This document shows, in pieces, positions 8,027 to 16,432 of a stretch of DNA of 64,000 nt (its first letter is position 1; the number at the start of each line of letters is the position of its first letter). The DNA is taken from assembly GCF_013141915.1 (NCBI RefSeq), contig NZ_SROX01000001.1:62001-126000 (forward strand), read 5' to 3'. Below the pieces are notes generated by a model, which was not told the DNA's origin, made no database searches, and saw nothing but the letters and a program-made list of their open reading frames with translations. This DNA comes from Cupriavidus necator. Its GTDB lineage: Bacteria > Pseudomonadota > Gammaproteobacteria > Burkholderiales > Burkholderiaceae. The position numbers and the translations under genes are program-made.

Positions 8027-10480
8027 CTACATGCGGAATACCAGCCCCAGCCAGAAGCTGCGCGGCGCGCCCGGCGCCACGAACAGCGCGCTGGCCGCAT
8101 CGCCGGGGGCCACGTGCGGCCGCACCAGGCTGCCGCCGGGAAACAGGTCGTTGGCGATCTGGCCGTAGGTTTCATAGCGCCGGTCCAGCAGGTTGGCCAC
8201 GCGCGCGTAGATCTCGAACCGCTTGCTGACCTGATACGCCGCGCGCAGGTTGACGGTGGCGTAGCCGGGCGTGCTCCAGTCGGCGGTCTTCGGCGCGGCG
8301 CCGGACTGCGGGTCGCTGCGCAGGCCGTCCTCGTTGCCGCTGGAGACCGAGCCCGACACCGCCACCAGGTCGGCGCCCAGCGTCACCCCGGCCATGGCCT
8401 GCCAGTCCACGCCCAGCTTGAGCGTATGGCGGGGCAGGCCGGCCATGCGCATGCCCGGGCGGATGTCGATGGTGCGTTCGCCCGCGGCAAGCTGCCCGGC
8501 GGACTGGTAGGTGGCCTGCAGGTAGCTGTAGGCCAGCCGCAGCGTGACCGCACCCAGGCGCTGCCGGGCGGTCAGGTCGAGCCCCTGGTTGCGGGTGCGA
8601 TCGAAGTTGGCGAAGTAGCCGAGCTGCGTGTTCGGCGCGCGCAGGAACAGGATGTCGTCGTGGTTGTCGATGCGGTAGAGCGAAGCCGTGACCTCGGTGT
8701 CCTGGCGCGGGTGCCAGCGCACGCCGGCCTCGTAGGAGTGGGACACCACCTGCTTCAGGTAAGGATCGGCCTGCAGGCCCGCCGGCAGGCGGCAGGGCCG
8801 GTCCGGGTCGGCGCAGCCGAGTTCGAGCACGGTCGGCACGCGGTTGTTCTGCGCGTAGCCGCCGAACACCGTGACGCCGCCGCCCAGCTTTTGCGCCAGC
8901 CCCAAGGCCGGGTTGAGGCGGCGATAGGTAAAGCGCTCGCGCGGCTGTTCGCTGCCGTCGCTGTTGCGCAGCGTATTGCTGACGGTGACGTGGTTCCACC
9001 GCGCCGAGGCGGTCAGGAAGGTGGTCGGCGTCAGCGACCAGGTATCGGACAGGTAAACCCCCAGCGTGCGGGCGTTGCCGCTGACGCCCGAGAACAGCGC
9101 GTTGGCCTCGGCGGGGTCGGCTACCACGCCGCGGTCGTCGGTAAAGGCGGCAAGCTGTGCGTATTGCGCATAGGTCAGGCGGCTGCGGTCCAGCGTCACC
9201 CCGGCATTGAGCACATGGCGCTCGGTCTCGCGCGCCACGCTCAGCGCCATGCCGACGGTCTGCTGCCGCATATGGCTGGTGTTGAGTACCGCCGGGTGCA
9301 GCGCCGCGCCGTCGGCGCGGGTCATGCCGCAGCCGTCGCCGCGCGGGCTGCCGTCGGCGTTGAAGCCAGCCTCGCAGTCTTCGGCATAGGCTTCGTAGCC
9401 GGGGTTCACGTCGCCGTTGGCGGTGTCGCGGCGGCTGTTGCGCACATAGGCCAGCGCGGCGGCGCTGGTGTTGTCGTCAAACCAGTGGCGGCCGTTGAGC
9501 GCGGCCTGCGTGACCTGGTTGCGGGTCTGGTCGGGGTAGGTGTAGATGGCACGTCGGTTGGCCTGGTAGAGCTCGGGCAGCGTGCCGCCGTCGGCGGCGC
9601 GATAGCCGGGCACCAGGCCGTTGCCGGTCAGGGTGCTGCGTCCGTGCAGCACGGAGACGTCCCAGCGACTGGTTGCGCCGGCGTAGCCGGCCTTGGCAAA
9701 GACGTTGCCGAGCCGGCCTTCGGAGTGGTCGCGCCAGCCGTGCTCCTGAAACAGCGTGCCGGCCGCGAACGCATGCCAGCCGCTGTCGCTGCGCACGCCG
9801 CCGGACAGGTCGGCGCGCTTGCGGGCCCGGCTGCCGTAGGAAAGATCGGCGGTGAAGCCGGGCGAGTCCAGCCCCGAACGCGTGGTCATGGCCAGCGCGC
9901 CGCCGAGGGTGTTGAGGCCGTAGGCGGGATTGGCGCTGGACACCAGCGACGCGCTCGCCAGCGCCGCCTCGGGAATCATGTCCCAGCTGACCACGTCGCC
10001 GAAGGGTTCGTTGACGCGGATTCCGTCCAGGTACACCGACAGGCCCTGCGGCACCCCGGGAATCGATGACGCGCGAAAGCCGCGGTAGGTGATGTCGGCC
10101 TGGAACGGGCTGCCCTGGATGTCGTTGACATTGACGCCGGCGAGGTTGCGGTTCAGGTAATCGGCCAAATTGCCGGCGCGCGCGCCGCCGAGGTCGTCGC
10201 CACGCACGGTCTGCACGGTGTAGGGCACCAGGTCGCTGGCCACGCCGATGCCGGGCAGCGGCGCGGCGGCCACCACCAGCACTTCGGGCAGCATGGCGCT
10301 GTCCTGGTTTGGCACAGCGCCGTCCGGTTGCGCCACAGCGGCGCGCTGGAACAGCAGCGCGATGGCCACGGCCAGCATGGCGGCACGCGGGCCCGCGCGG
10401 CGGCGCTGGCGTGCCGGGGCCTCGCATGGGGGCGTGGGTTGCCGCTGGCCTGGCGGCGCAGGGCGCGGGATGGCTGGCAT
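8027..10480 (-). CDS. TonB-dependent outer-membrane receptor
   Basis: 817 residues. N-terminal signal region, plug domain with the PEVLVVAA TonB-box-like start (about residue 65) and the conserved plug sequence around GVNVNDIQG...YRGF, then a 22-strand type barrel ending in the aromatic LGLVFRM. Overall architecture resembles receptors for small metal chelates or cofactors (the Fiu/PqqU-like branch), but the ligand cannot be read from sequence. GGAGGAG precedes the ATG at 10480; a long upstream extension is not used. It is divergent from the Bug/ABC operon of the quinoprotein locus and shares its control region, so a role in metal, lanthanophore or PQQ import is plausible inference. Confidence 0.88.
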   Translation of the reverse strand: MPAIPRPAPPGQRQPTPPCEAPARQRRRAGPRAAMLAVAIALLFQRAAVAQPDGAVPNQDSAMLPEVLVVAAAPLPGIGVASDLVPYTVQTVRGDDLGGARAGNLADYLNRNLAGVNVNDIQGSPFQADITYRGFRASSIPGVPQGLSVYLDGIRVNEPFGDVVSWDMIPEAALASASLVSSANPAYGLNTLGGALAMTTRSGLDSPGFTADLSYGSRARKRADLSGGVRSDSGWHAFAAGTLFQEHGWRDHSEGRLGNVFAKAGYAGATSRWDVSVLHGRSTLTGNGLVPGYRAADGGTLPELYQANRRAIYTYPDQTRNQVTQAALNGRHWFDDNTSAAALAYVRNSRRDTANGDVNPGYEAYAEDCEAGFNADGSPRGDGCGMTRADGAALHPAVLNTSHMRQQTVGMALSVARETERHVLNAGVTLDRSRLTYAQYAQLAAFTDDRGVVADPAEANALFSGVSGNARTLGVYLSDTWSLTPTTFLTASARWNHVTVSNTLRNSDGSEQPRERFTYRRLNPALGLAQKLGGGVTVFGGYAQNNRVPTVLELGCADPDRPCRLPAGLQADPYLKQVVSHSYEAGVRWHPRQDTEVTASLYRIDNHDDILFLRAPNTQLGYFANFDRTRNQGLDLTARQRLGAVTLRLAYSYLQATYQSAGQLAAGERTIDIRPGMRMAGLPRHTLKLGVDWQAMAGVTLGADLVAVSGSVSSGNEDGLRSDPQSGAAPKTADWSTPGYATVNLRAAYQVSKRFEIYARVANLLDRRYETYGQIANDLFPGGSLVRPHVAPGDAASALFVAPGAPRSFWLGLVFRM

Positions 10481-10850
10481 GTCCGTCTCCTCCGGATAGG
10501 CGGCGCGTACCTGCATCGGGTCGCGCCTGTGCGCAGGCATCCAGCAGTTTTCGTACCGTGCCGCGGCCGGGCCGGCTGCGACCCCGGCAGCGACGCTGCG
10601 CCGGGCCACGGCGCCGGCTCGCCTGTCACAAAACAGGACAGTCGAGCGTTGCCGCCCGCGGGCCAGTGTTCCGCCACGACACAGTGGTGCGCGGCGCACC
10701 GCACCACGCAGGGCCGGGGCGCGCCGGCCTGCAGGGGCGCGCGCCCCGGCCCTGCAAGGGCCCGGCCACGGGCGCGATGCCGTGCTGCGCCGCAGCTGGT
10801 ATCGGCTTTGCTCAGTCACTCCACATCGCAACCCTGTCTGGTGCCCAGCC
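10481..10850. promoter_or_regulatory. Divergent control region, TonB receptor / Bug-ABC operon
   Basis: 370 bp with no gene. Plus strand: a sigma-54 promoter TGGTATCGGCTTTGC at 10797-10811 (GG and GC separated by exactly 10 bp), start near 10823, 28 nt before the Bug gene. Minus strand: weaker candidate TGGCCGGGCCCTTGC at 10768-10754, which would give the receptor a leader of about 260 nt. A 19-bp element CTGTCACAAAACAGGACAG (10623-10641) matches elements upstream of the dehydrogenase and pedF, and GTGT-N9-ACAC lies at 10666-10682. Confidence 0.65.
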
Positions 10851-11834
10851 ATGTTCCGCTGCCTTGCCTGCCTGCTGTCCTTATGCCTCGGCCTGGTCGT
10901 GGCGGGCACCGCGCGGGCCGAGGGCGCACCGGCCTACCCGTCGCGCCCGGTCACGCTGGTGGTGCCGTGGCCAGCCGGCGGCGCCACCGATATCTCGATG
11001 CGCATCCTGGCCGAACTGGCCGGGCGCGAACTGGGGCAGCCGATCGTGGTGGAGAACCGCCCCGGCGCCGGCGGCACGCTGGTGGGCGGCCTGCTGGCCG
11101 CGGCCCGGCCCGACGGCTACACCATCGGCCAGTTGCCACTGACGGTGTACCGGTTCCCGCATCAGCAAAAGACCGCCTGGCAGCCGCTGCGCGACATCCA
11201 GCCGGTGCTGATGATCTCCGGCTATACCTTCGGCATCGTGGTGCCTGCCAGCAGCCCCTGGCGCTCGCTGCACGACCTGATTGCCTGGGGCCGCGCGCAC
11301 CCGGGCCAGCTGACGGTGGGTTCCACCGGCATCGGCACCACTGCCCACCTGGCGATGGAAGACGTGCTTGGCCGCAGCGGCGTGCGCTACCTCCACGTGC
11401 CGTACCACGGCACCGCCGACCAGATGCTGGCGGTGGCCAACGGCTCGCTGATGGCGGGCGTCAATTCCACCGGCTTTGCGCCGTTCGTCGAGGCCGGCAA
11501 GCTGCGCTTGCTGGCGGTGTTCAGCGCGCAGCGTTCGGCGCGCTGGCCCGACGTGCCGACCGTGGCCGAGCTGGGCTTTGACGACGCCGTCCACAACTCG
11601 CCTTATGGCATCGGCGTGCCGCGCGGTACCGACGCGGCCATCGTCCGGCGCCTGCACGACGCGTTCCGCATTGCCATGCAGCAGCCGCGCCATCTGGCCG
11701 AGCTGGCCCGCTACGACCAGGCGCTGACTTACCTGGGCACCGCGCAATATGAAGCCTTCCTGCGCCAGGCGTGGGAGACCGAACGGACCTTCGCCGAACG
11801 CGCGGGCACGGCGCGGGCGAAGGCGCAGCTATGA
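10851..11834 (+). CDS. Bug/TctC-family periplasmic solute-binding protein
   Basis: 327 residues; Sec signal peptide ending ARAEG (residue 24), then the Bug-family start YPSRPVTLVVPWPAGGATD and the VENRPGAGGTLVGG loop that binds carboxylate ligands. Family members usually feed TctAB permeases or act as sensors; no TctAB is present. Unusually it is the first gene of a PQQ-associated ABC operon and its stop overlaps the ATPase start (ATGA), so it is translationally coupled to a transporter of another family. Preceded by a sigma-54 promoter. Confidence 0.85.
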   Translation: MFRCLACLLSLCLGLVVAGTARAEGAPAYPSRPVTLVVPWPAGGATDISMRILAELAGRELGQPIVVENRPGAGGTLVGGLLAAARPDGYTIGQLPLTVYRFPHQQKTAWQPLRDIQPVLMISGYTFGIVVPASSPWRSLHDLIAWGRAHPGQLTVGSTGIGTTAHLAMEDVLGRSGVRYLHVPYHGTADQMLAVANGSLMAGVNSTGFAPFVEAGKLRLLAVFSAQRSARWPDVPTVAELGFDDAVHNSPYGIGVPRGTDAAIVRRLHDAFRIAMQQPRHLAELARYDQALTYLGTAQYEAFLRQAWETERTFAERAGTARAKAQL

Positions 11835-12616
11835 GCGCAATGCCATCCCTGGCAGCGCCGGCGCTCGCCTGCGACGGCGTGCGCAAGGCATTCGGCGCCC
11901 GCATGGCGCTGGACGGGGTCTCGCTGTGTGTGCGGCGCGGCGAGTTCGTGGCGCTGCTGGGGCCCAACGGCGCGGGCAAGACCACGCTGTTCCAGATCCT
12001 CAGCGGCCTGTTCGTCGCCGATGCCGGGCAGGTCACGGTGATGGGCTGCGACATGCGGCGCGAGCCGGTGCGCGCGCTGGCGCAGCTGGGCATCGTGTTC
12101 CAGCAGCCCGCCATCGACCTGGACCTGCCGGTGCTGGCCAACCTGCGCTTCCATGCCGACCTGCATGGGCTGCCGCGCCGCGTGGCGGCGCAGCGCAGCG
12201 CGCGCCTGCTGCAGGCCTTCGGCCTGGCGGCGCGCGCGCAGGCCCCGGTGCGCGAGCTGTCGGGCGGCAGCCGGCGCAAGGTCGAGCTGGCGCGCGCGCT
12301 GCTGCACGAACCGGCGATGCTGCTGCTCGACGAGCCCACGGTGGGACTGGACCCGGCCTCGCGCGTGCAATTGCTGGCCGAGGCCCGGCGGCTGGCGCGG
12401 GAAGCCGGGGCCGGCGTGCTCTGGGCTACGCACTTGGTGCAGGAGGTGGAGCAGGCCGACCGCGTGATCGTGCTGGACCGCGGCGCGGTGCGCTTCGACG
12501 GCACCCCGGCCGCGCTGCTGGGCGCCACCGCGGCCACCACGCTCGAAGCCGCCTTCCTGGCCATGACGCCGCCAGTCCGCGCCGCCGCGACGGCGCCAAC
12601 GGAGATACCCGCATGA
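11831..12616 (+). CDS. ABC transporter ATPase, PQQ-alcohol dehydrogenase system
   Basis: 261-residue ATP-binding subunit of the exporter-like ABC system regularly encoded with quinoprotein alcohol dehydrogenases (PedA1A2BC in Pseudomonas putida, where it is needed for lanthanide-dependent growth at low metal). Walker A GPNGAGKTTL near residue 47, Q-loop VFQQPAID, signature LSGGSRRK and Walker B LLLDEPTVGLD. The start overlaps the Bug gene and the stop overlaps the next gene, both as ATGA. Confidence 0.9.
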   Translation: MSAMPSLAAPALACDGVRKAFGARMALDGVSLCVRRGEFVALLGPNGAGKTTLFQILSGLFVADAGQVTVMGCDMRREPVRALAQLGIVFQQPAIDLDLPVLANLRFHADLHGLPRRVAAQRSARLLQAFGLAARAQAPVRELSGGSRRKVELARALLHEPAMLLLDEPTVGLDPASRVQLLAEARRLAREAGAGVLWATHLVQEVEQADRVIVLDRGAVRFDGTPAALLGATAATTLEAAFLAMTPPVRAAATAPTEIPA

Positions 12617-13632
12617 AGCCGATGCCGTCCCCTGTCTGGTTTGCGGGCGCCTGGCTGCTGGCCACCGCGTTGCTGGTCGCCGCCGGCCTGGCCGAGGGCG
12701 CGCAGGGTGGCGCCGCGCGCGCCGCGACCCGGCAGGTCTTTGTCTCCAGCGAAAAGGACGACGCGCTGACAGTCTACGATGCCCGCAGTGGCCAGCAGCT
12801 GGCGGCATGGCGCCAGTGCCGGCGCCCGCGCCACTTGCAGTTGTCGCCCGACCGCGCGCGGCTGTACGTGGCCTGCAGCGACGACCACCGCGTCGACGTG
12901 GTCGACGTGGCGACGCGCAAGACCGTGGCGTCACTGCCGGTCGGCGACGATCCGGAATTGTTCGACCTCAGCCCCGATGGCCGCACCCTCTATGTCTCGA
13001 ACGAAGCGGACGCGCTGCTGTCGGCCTATGACACCGGCTCCGGCAAGCGCGTGTTCGCGGTCGGGGTGGGCGAGGAGCCCGAAGGCGTCAGGGTCAGCGC
13101 GGACGGACGGCAGGTGTATGTGGCCTCCGAGGTCGCCAACCTGGTCCATGTGGTCGACGTGGCCACGCGCAAGGTGGTGCGCAATATCCGCGTCGGCAAC
13201 CGGCCGCGCCGGCTGCTGCTGGTGCGCGGCGGCAAGGAGCTGTGGGTGTCGAACGAGTTGTCGGCCAGTGTCAGCGTGATCCGCACCGATACGCTGGAGG
13301 TGGTCCAGACCATTGCCTTCGCGCCGCGCGGCATGCGCACCGAGGACGTGACCCCGGTGGGGATGGCGGCGGCCGGCGACGGCACGCATGCCTATATCGG
13401 CTTGGGCCGCGCCAACCATGTCGCGGTGGTGGAGGTGGCGTCGCGCCGCGTGCAGGACTACGTGCTGGTGGGCCGGCGCGCCTGGGGCCTGGCGCTGAGC
13501 CGCGACGACGCCCGGCTCTACGTCGCCAACGGGCTGTCCGACGACGTCAGCGTGGTCGACACCGCCAGCCGCAAGGCGGTGGCCACGCTCAAGGCGGGCC
13601 GCGTGCCGCATTCGGTGGCGATCGATGACTGA
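12613..13632 (+). CDS. Seven-bladed beta-propeller protein (YVTN family), PQQ-associated
   Basis: 339-residue exported protein with N-terminal signal/anchor (about residues 8-28). It consists of repeated blades of about 42 residues with the LSPDGRTLYVSNEADALLS / VSADGRQVYVASEVANLV pattern typical of YVTN propellers. It corresponds to the propeller encoded with PQQ-dependent catabolism ABC genes; probably a periplasmic partner of the transporter or dehydrogenase. Overlaps the ATPase gene by 4 bp and the next gene by 8 bp. Confidence 0.88.
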   Translation: MKPMPSPVWFAGAWLLATALLVAAGLAEGAQGGAARAATRQVFVSSEKDDALTVYDARSGQQLAAWRQCRRPRHLQLSPDRARLYVACSDDHRVDVVDVATRKTVASLPVGDDPELFDLSPDGRTLYVSNEADALLSAYDTGSGKRVFAVGVGEEPEGVRVSADGRQVYVASEVANLVHVVDVATRKVVRNIRVGNRPRRLLLVRGGKELWVSNELSASVSVIRTDTLEVVQTIAFAPRGMRTEDVTPVGMAAAGDGTHAYIGLGRANHVAVVEVASRRVQDYVLVGRRAWGLALSRDDARLYVANGLSDDVSVVDTASRKAVATLKAGRVPHSVAIDD

Positions 13633-14803
13633 GCGCGCGCTGGCCATGCTGGCATGCGCGCTTGCATTGGCGTTGCCGGCCCCGCTGCAGGCCGCGGCGG
13701 TGCGCGTGGCAGTGGTGTCGCTGGCCGATGATGCCCGCTATGCGCCGCGGCGGCTGGCACTGCGCTATCCCGACCAGCCGCAGGGCCGTGCGCTCGACGG
13801 CGCCCAGGTGGCGGCGGCGGAAGCACGCGTTGCGCTGGCGGCTGCGGGCCAGTCGCTCAGCGTCGAGGGGCAGCAGGCCAGCACCGAAGCCGAGGTGGCC
13901 ACGCTGGTCGCGGCGCTGGCGCGCCAGGGTACGCGCTTTATCCTGCTGGACCTGCCGCCGGCTTCGGTGCGGGCCGCGGCGGGCGCGGTCAAGCCGGGCG
14001 AGGCGCTGCTGTTCAATGTCTCGGCCGACGACGATGCGCTGCGCGGCGCCGCCTGCGCGCCGGTCCTGCTGCATACGCTGCCGAGCCTGCGCATGCGCGC
14101 CGACGCGCTGATGCAGTACCTGGCCGCGCGCAAGTGGCGCCGCGCCTTGCTGCTGAGCGGGCCATCCCCGGCGGACGCCGCGCAGCGCGACGCGCTGGTG
14201 GGCGCGGCGCGTCGCTTCGGCATCGCGTGGGCCGGCCAGCGCGCCTTCCGGTTGTCCAACGATCCGCGCGAGCGCGACCAGGCCAATGTCAGGCTGCTGA
14301 GCGGCGGCGTGGACTACGACGTGGTGGTGGTGGCCGACGCCGACGGCGAGTTCGCGCGCGGCCTGCCCTACGCCACGCAGCTGCCGCGCCCGGTGGTAGG
14401 CGCCAGCGGCCTGGGCGCGCAGGCCTGGCACTGGGCCTGGGAGCGCAACGGCGGGCCGCAGCTCAACCGGCGCTTCGCCCGCGCCGCGGGCCGGCCCATG
14501 ACCGGCTACGACTGGGCCGCCTGGGTCGCGGTCAAGGCCATTGCCGAGAGCGTGGTGCGGCAGCCCGCGGGCTTTGCCGCGCAGGCACAGGCGCTGGCCG
14601 CGGGGCGGGTGGTGGTGGACGGCTTCAAGGGCCCGCCGCTGTCGTTCCGGCGCTGGGACCGGCAGCTGCGCCAGCCGCTGCTGCTGGCCCACCCGGACGG
14701 CGTGGTCGGCACGGCGCCGGCCGAAGGCGTGCTCCATCCGAAGAACAACCTCGACACCCTGGGCGCGGACGAAGCCGACACGGCATGCCGCGCCCCCACA
14801 TGA
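13625..14803 (+). CDS. ABC substrate-binding protein, PQQ-alcohol dehydrogenase system
   Basis: 392 residues, periplasmic. Signal peptide to about residue 23 (LPAPLQAAA), then a type I periplasmic-binding fold of the branched-chain amino acid binding-protein kind (VVSLADDARYA..., DYDVVVVADADGEFARGLPY, RPVVGASGLGAQAWHWAWE). The TGYDWAAWVAVKAIAE segment near the C-terminus is the usual lobe-closing helix. It is the binding component of the PedABC-like system. Starts inside the end of the propeller gene (8-bp overlap). Confidence 0.85.
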   Translation: MTERALAMLACALALALPAPLQAAAVRVAVVSLADDARYAPRRLALRYPDQPQGRALDGAQVAAAEARVALAAAGQSLSVEGQQASTEAEVATLVAALARQGTRFILLDLPPASVRAAAGAVKPGEALLFNVSADDDALRGAACAPVLLHTLPSLRMRADALMQYLAARKWRRALLLSGPSPADAAQRDALVGAARRFGIAWAGQRAFRLSNDPRERDQANVRLLSGGVDYDVVVVADADGEFARGLPYATQLPRPVVGASGLGAQAWHWAWERNGGPQLNRRFARAAGRPMTGYDWAAWVAVKAIAESVVRQPAGFAAQAQALAAGRVVVDGFKGPPLSFRRWDRQLRQPLLLAHPDGVVGTAPAEGVLHPKNNLDTLGADEADTACRAPT

Positions 14804-14810
14804 CCTTCCC

Positions 14811-15635
14811 ATGCCAGACCCCATGCCCCCGGTCCTGAGCCATCGCTGGCGCGCGCTGCGCGCGGTTTGCGGGCGCGAGTTGCGCAAGTACCTGCGCCAG
14901 CCCGGCCGCTTGCTGTCGTCACTGGTGCGCCCGCTGCTGTGGCTGCTGGTGTTTGCCGCGGGCTTCCAGAATGCACTGGGGGTCGCCATCGCGCCGCCGT
15001 ACGACACCTACATCGAATACCAGGTCTATGTCGCGCCCGGGCTGCTGGGCATGATCGCGCTGTTCAACGGCATGCAGTCGTCGCTGGCCATGGTGTATGA
15101 CCGCGAGATGGGCGTGATGCGGCTGCTGCTGACCGCGCCGCTGCCGCGCGGCTGGCTGCTGGGCTGCAAGCTGGTGGCGGGCACGGTGCTGTCGCTGCTG
15201 CAGATGGCGGCGTTCCTGCTGGTGGCGGCGGCCTTCGGCATCCGCTTCGCGCCGCAGCACCTGCTGGCCGGCCTGGGCGCGATGACGCTGGCCGCGCTGA
15301 TGCTGGGCGCGCTCGGGCTGCTGCTTTCGGTCCATGTGCGCCAGCTGGAGAATTTTGCCGGCACCATGAACTTCGTCATCTTCCCGATGTTCTTCATCAG
15401 CTCGGCGCTGTATCCGCTGTGGCGGTTGCAGGAAGCGGGCGCCGAGGCGGTGTACCAGCTGGCGCGCCTGAACCCGTTCACGCATGCGGTCGAGGCGATC
15501 CGCTTTGCGCTGTACGGGCAGCTCGCGCTGCACAGCCTGGCCATTGTCGCGGGCAGCGCGGTGGTGTGCTTCCTGCTGGCGCTGTGGGGCTACGATCCGC
15601 AGCGCGGCATGGCGCGCCGCGGGCAGCCGGCATGA
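14811..15635 (+). CDS. ABC-2 type permease, PQQ-alcohol dehydrogenase system
   Basis: 274-residue membrane subunit of the ABC system. ABC-2 family layout: cytoplasmic N-terminus with RELRKYLRQPGRLLSSLVRP coupling segment, then six hydrophobic spans, including the conserved MVYDREMGVMRLLLTAPLPR loop and the FPMFFISSALYPLW span. The family is mostly exporters, although genetic data on PedA1A2BC link the homologue to lanthanide use. Alternative start four codons later. 7 bp after the binding-protein gene, 4-bp overlap with the next. Confidence 0.9.
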   Translation: MPDPMPPVLSHRWRALRAVCGRELRKYLRQPGRLLSSLVRPLLWLLVFAAGFQNALGVAIAPPYDTYIEYQVYVAPGLLGMIALFNGMQSSLAMVYDREMGVMRLLLTAPLPRGWLLGCKLVAGTVLSLLQMAAFLLVAAAFGIRFAPQHLLAGLGAMTLAALMLGALGLLLSVHVRQLENFAGTMNFVIFPMFFISSALYPLWRLQEAGAEAVYQLARLNPFTHAVEAIRFALYGQLALHSLAIVAGSAVVCFLLALWGYDPQRGMARRGQPA

Positions 15636-16432
15636 CGGGCCGCCGGCAAGGCATGGCGCTGCTGGCGCTGGCATGGCTGGGCCTTGCCAGCCTGGCCGCA
15701 CCGGCGGCCGCCGCCACGGATGCCGTGCTCGCGCGCAGCGATCCGCTGCAGTCACCGCAATGGGCGTGGATCCACAAAGAGCTGCTGGAGCACGGCCCGG
15801 TGGTGTTCGACAACCGGGTCAAGGTCACCGGACCGGCCTTCGCGGAAGACCCCATGCGCGTGCCGATTGCCTTTGACGCGTCGGCGCTGGGCGAGGTCGA
15901 CCGCATCGTGGTGGCGGTGGACCGCAACCCGATCCGTCCGGTGCTGGTGTTCGAGCCGCTGCGGGTGCGGCCGTCGCTGTCGTTCCGCTTCAAGCTGGAG
16001 CAGGCCTCGCCGGTGCGGGTGGCGGCGCGCACGCGCGACGGCACCTGGCATGTCGGCAGCGCCTGGGTCGACGCCGGCGGCGGTGGCTGCACCGTGCCCG
16101 GCGCCAGCCGCCGAGACGGCAGCTGGAGCCGCACGCTCAACCGGGTCGAGGCGCGCGTGTTTCCGGGCCTGGGCGATGCCGGCGCGCGCGTGCGGCTGCG
16201 CGTGATGCACCCAATGGACACCGGCCTGGTGGCCGGCATCCCCGCGTTCCATATCGAGACCCTGGTGCTGGCCGACGCCGCCAGGCAGCCGCTGTTGCGG
16301 CTGGCCTTGCACGAGCCCGTGGCGGAGAACCCGATTTTCTCGATCGACCTGCGCGAGGCGGTGGTGCCCGGCATGACCTTGGCCGGGCACGACAACAACG
16401 GCAACCGCATCGCGGCGCGGGTGTCGCCATGA
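15632..16432 (+). CDS. Quinoprotein-associated SoxYZ-like carrier
   Basis: 266-residue exported protein with a signal peptide ending AAAA (about residue 28). The N-terminal domain is SoxY-like and ends in a Gly-rich swinging arm with a lone Cys (DAGGGGCTVPG, Cys153); the C-terminal half (RVEARVFPGLGDAGARVRLRVMHPMDTGL...) is SoxZ-like. In sulfur oxidation the SoxY Cys carries a covalent substrate; here the role in alcohol oxidation is unknown. A single chain fusing Y and Z parts is normal for this quinoprotein-linked family. Overlaps genes on both sides by 4 bp. Confidence 0.85.
   Translation: MTGRRQGMALLALAWLGLASLAAPAAAATDAVLARSDPLQSPQWAWIHKELLEHGPVVFDNRVKVTGPAFAEDPMRVPIAFDASALGEVDRIVVAVDRNPIRPVLVFEPLRVRPSLSFRFKLEQASPVRVAARTRDGTWHVGSAWVDAGGGGCTVPGASRRDGSWSRTLNRVEARVFPGLGDAGARVRLRVMHPMDTGLVAGIPAFHIETLVLADAARQPLLRLALHEPVAENPIFSIDLREAVVPGMTLAGHDNNGNRIAARVSP

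Noticed and set aside
7985..10069. 694-codon plus-strand frame
   Set aside because: Opposite the TonB receptor, whose plug, barrel and ribosome site are convincing.
10754..10768. Minus-strand -24/-12 site as a firm promoter for the TonB receptor
   Set aside because: Spacing is right but the -24 part (TGGCCG) is weak and the leader would be about 260 nt, with the enhancer element downstream. Kept only as a candidate within the control region.
10516..10909. N-terminal extension of the TonB receptor frame to 10909
   Set aside because: Extension lacks a signal-peptide character and conservation; GGAGGAG lies before the ATG at 10480.
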